Assembly (NCBI GenBank): GCA_937864385.1
Contig: CALMJN010000191.1
Location: 1 to 5,674 of the forward strand
DNA: 5,674 nt
Direction: 5' to 3'
From: an uncultured Methanosarcinales archaeon
Lineage (GTDB): Archaea > Halobacteriota > Methanosarcinia > Methanotrichales > Methanotrichaceae
Shown: positions 5,067 through 5,674 of the stretch, one piece after another
Numbering within the stretch: the first letter of the stretch is position 1
Layout: the number at the start of each line of letters is the position of its first letter
Position numbers and translations under genes: made by a program
The notes under the pieces: model-generated
Told to the model about the DNA's origin: nothing
Seen by the model: only the letters and a program-made list of their open reading frames with translations
The model's database searches: none

Positions 5067-5674
5067 ATGAATCTACCCGACCTCCTGGAGTATATTGCCG
5101 TCGGCTTCAAGGCTGACCGCTTCAAGACGCTGATGTCTTCTCTCGGCATCATCATAGGGGTCATGGCCATAGTGGTCATGCTGTCTGTTGGGGAGGGGCT
5201 TTATTCCGGCGTATCCTCCCAGTTTTCCAGCCTGGATCTGGATATGATTCGGGTCATGCCGGGAAGCGCTCATTTCGGCGGTCCGGGAAGCGACCAGGCC
5301 AACAGGAATCCGGCTGAGCCGGCCAAGTTCACGGATAAGGATACCAAGGTCCTGGAGAATGTGGTGGGGGTGAAAAATGTCGCACCCAGGAGCGGGGCCA
5401 GTGTAGTGGTGGCATTCAGAAACACCAACTCCTCGGCCAGCCTGGTGGGAGTGGACCCGGACAAGGAGGAGGATCTCTCGGAGGAGGTGGCCCAGGTCGT
5501 TTTGGGCCAGGCACGGCCATTCACCGGCCCGGCTTTCGTGGTGAACGAGAACTACATCACCCGCTACGAACCGCTGCGCAACCACGCCGGTCAGATTGTT
5601 GGCAGCCTGTATGTAGGCGTACGCCAGGCATCTTTTTTCCGTCTGCTAGGAGATTTCAGCCAGCACATCACGTT
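5067..5674 (+). CDS. MacB/FtsX-type ABC permease, incomplete and chimeric at its 3' end
   Basis: The ATG at 5067 lies 12 nt after the upstream stop, with GGTG (5059-5062) as ribosome-binding site, so the gene is the third of the operon. The frame is open to the window end (202 residues; a complete MacB-like permease has about 380-420). Residues 1-45 are typical: a short amphipathic N-terminus (EYIAVGFKADRFKTLMS), then transmembrane helix 1 (about 22-42, SLGIIIGVMAIVVMLSVGEG). Residues about 46-142 form the start of the MacB_PCD extracytoplasmic domain, with LDLDMIRVMPG, FTDKD near the expected LTDKD, GVKNVAP and LVGVDPDKEEDLSEEVA. A family member should continue with a G-R/Q-F-L type segment and three more helices. 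Instead, from about residue 143 the protein reads as a Cache domain (described separately). The upstream part is a sure MacB-type permease; the whole ORF is suspect. Confidence 0.85.
   Translation, partial: MNLPDLLEYIAVGFKADRFKTLMSSLGIIIGVMAIVVMLSVGEGLYSGVSSQFSSLDLDMIRVMPGSAHFGGPGSDQANRNPAEPAKFTDKDTKVLENVVGVKNVAPRSGASVVVAFRNTNSSASLVGVDPDKEEDLSEEVAQVVLGQARPFTGPAFVVNENYITRYEPLRNHAGQIVGSLYVGVRQASFFRLLGDFSQHIT
5488..5509. repeat. 7-bp inverted repeat at the permease/Cache junction
   Basis: TGGCCCA (5488-5494) and TGGGCCA (5503-5509) are perfect reverse complements with an 8-nt loop. The repeat coincides with the point where the protein changes family, and may mark where two molecules or reads were joined. 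Confidence 0.6.
5490..5674 (+). other. Cache-sensor-domain-like segment in frame with the permease, probably foreign
   Basis: From about residue 143 of the permease frame the protein reads QVVLGQARPFTGPAFVVNEN, then YITRYEPLRNHAGQIVGSLY and VGVRQASFFRLLGDF. This is the pattern of the distal half of single Cache domains (Cache_3-Cache_2 type) in bacterial chemoreceptors and sensor kinases: G-x-G/A-x-x-[FW]-x-G-x-A-F-V-V-N, Y-I-T-x-Y-E-P-[LI]-R, G-x-[IV]-V-G-x-L-Y-V-G. It does not belong in MacB. All five Arg codons from 5514 on are CGN, while three of the five in the preceding permease part are AGA/AGG. The source is probably a bacterium; I infer Proteobacteria from general likeness only. The segment is too short to identify the full protein. 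Confidence 0.7.

Noticed and set aside
5073..5585. Minus-strand open frame of 170 codons opposite the permease
   Set aside because: Antisense to the permease; its product is unlike any family, and the plus frame explains the sequence.

Overview
The window looks like a fragment of a methanogenic archaeon of the Methanosarcinales, most like Methanothrix (Methanosaeta). The evidence is an archaeal GatC/GatA pair, frequent ATA, AGA and AGG codons, GGTG-type ribosome binding sites, TTTATATA-type box A elements, and an ABC operon that carries an archaeal COG1361 (S-layer-related) protein. This assignment is an inference from recognition; no search was run.

Layout. Positions 1-1080, minus strand: gatC followed 2 nt later by gatA, whose C-terminal part lies beyond the window start. 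They encode two subunits of the tRNA-dependent amidotransferase that makes Gln-tRNA(Gln) and/or Asn-tRNA(Asn). Positions 1081-1451: a divergent intergenic region with a good box A facing gatC. Positions 1452-2774, plus strand: a complete 440-residue FAD-dependent oxidoreductase of the phytoene-dehydrogenase-related type (COG1233), apparently a single-gene unit. Positions 2775-3456: about 680 nt with no convincing gene. It holds a small hairpin, an 11-bp tandem repeat, a very short ORF with good ribosome-binding sites, two overlapping inverted repeats and a strong box A.

Positions 3457 to the end, plus strand: a tight operon of a MacB/LolD-type ABC ATPase, a secreted and C-terminally membrane-anchored COG1361 protein (ATGA overlap with the ATPase), and a MacB/FtsX-type permease. 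Together they would form a membrane complex acting on a substrate outside the cytoplasmic membrane, with the anchored protein as a possible extracytoplasmic partner.

The most unusual point is in the last 180-200 nt. The permease frame stays open, but near residue 142 the protein changes from a MacB-type extracytoplasmic domain to what reads as the end of a bacterial Cache sensor domain (chemoreceptor or sensor-kinase type), and arginine codon use changes with it. A 7-bp inverted repeat sits at the switch. A chimeric read or assembly join near a contig end is the simplest explanation. A real MacB-Cache fusion would be new but needs proof. Apart from this I see ordinary methanogen genes and no clearly novel system.
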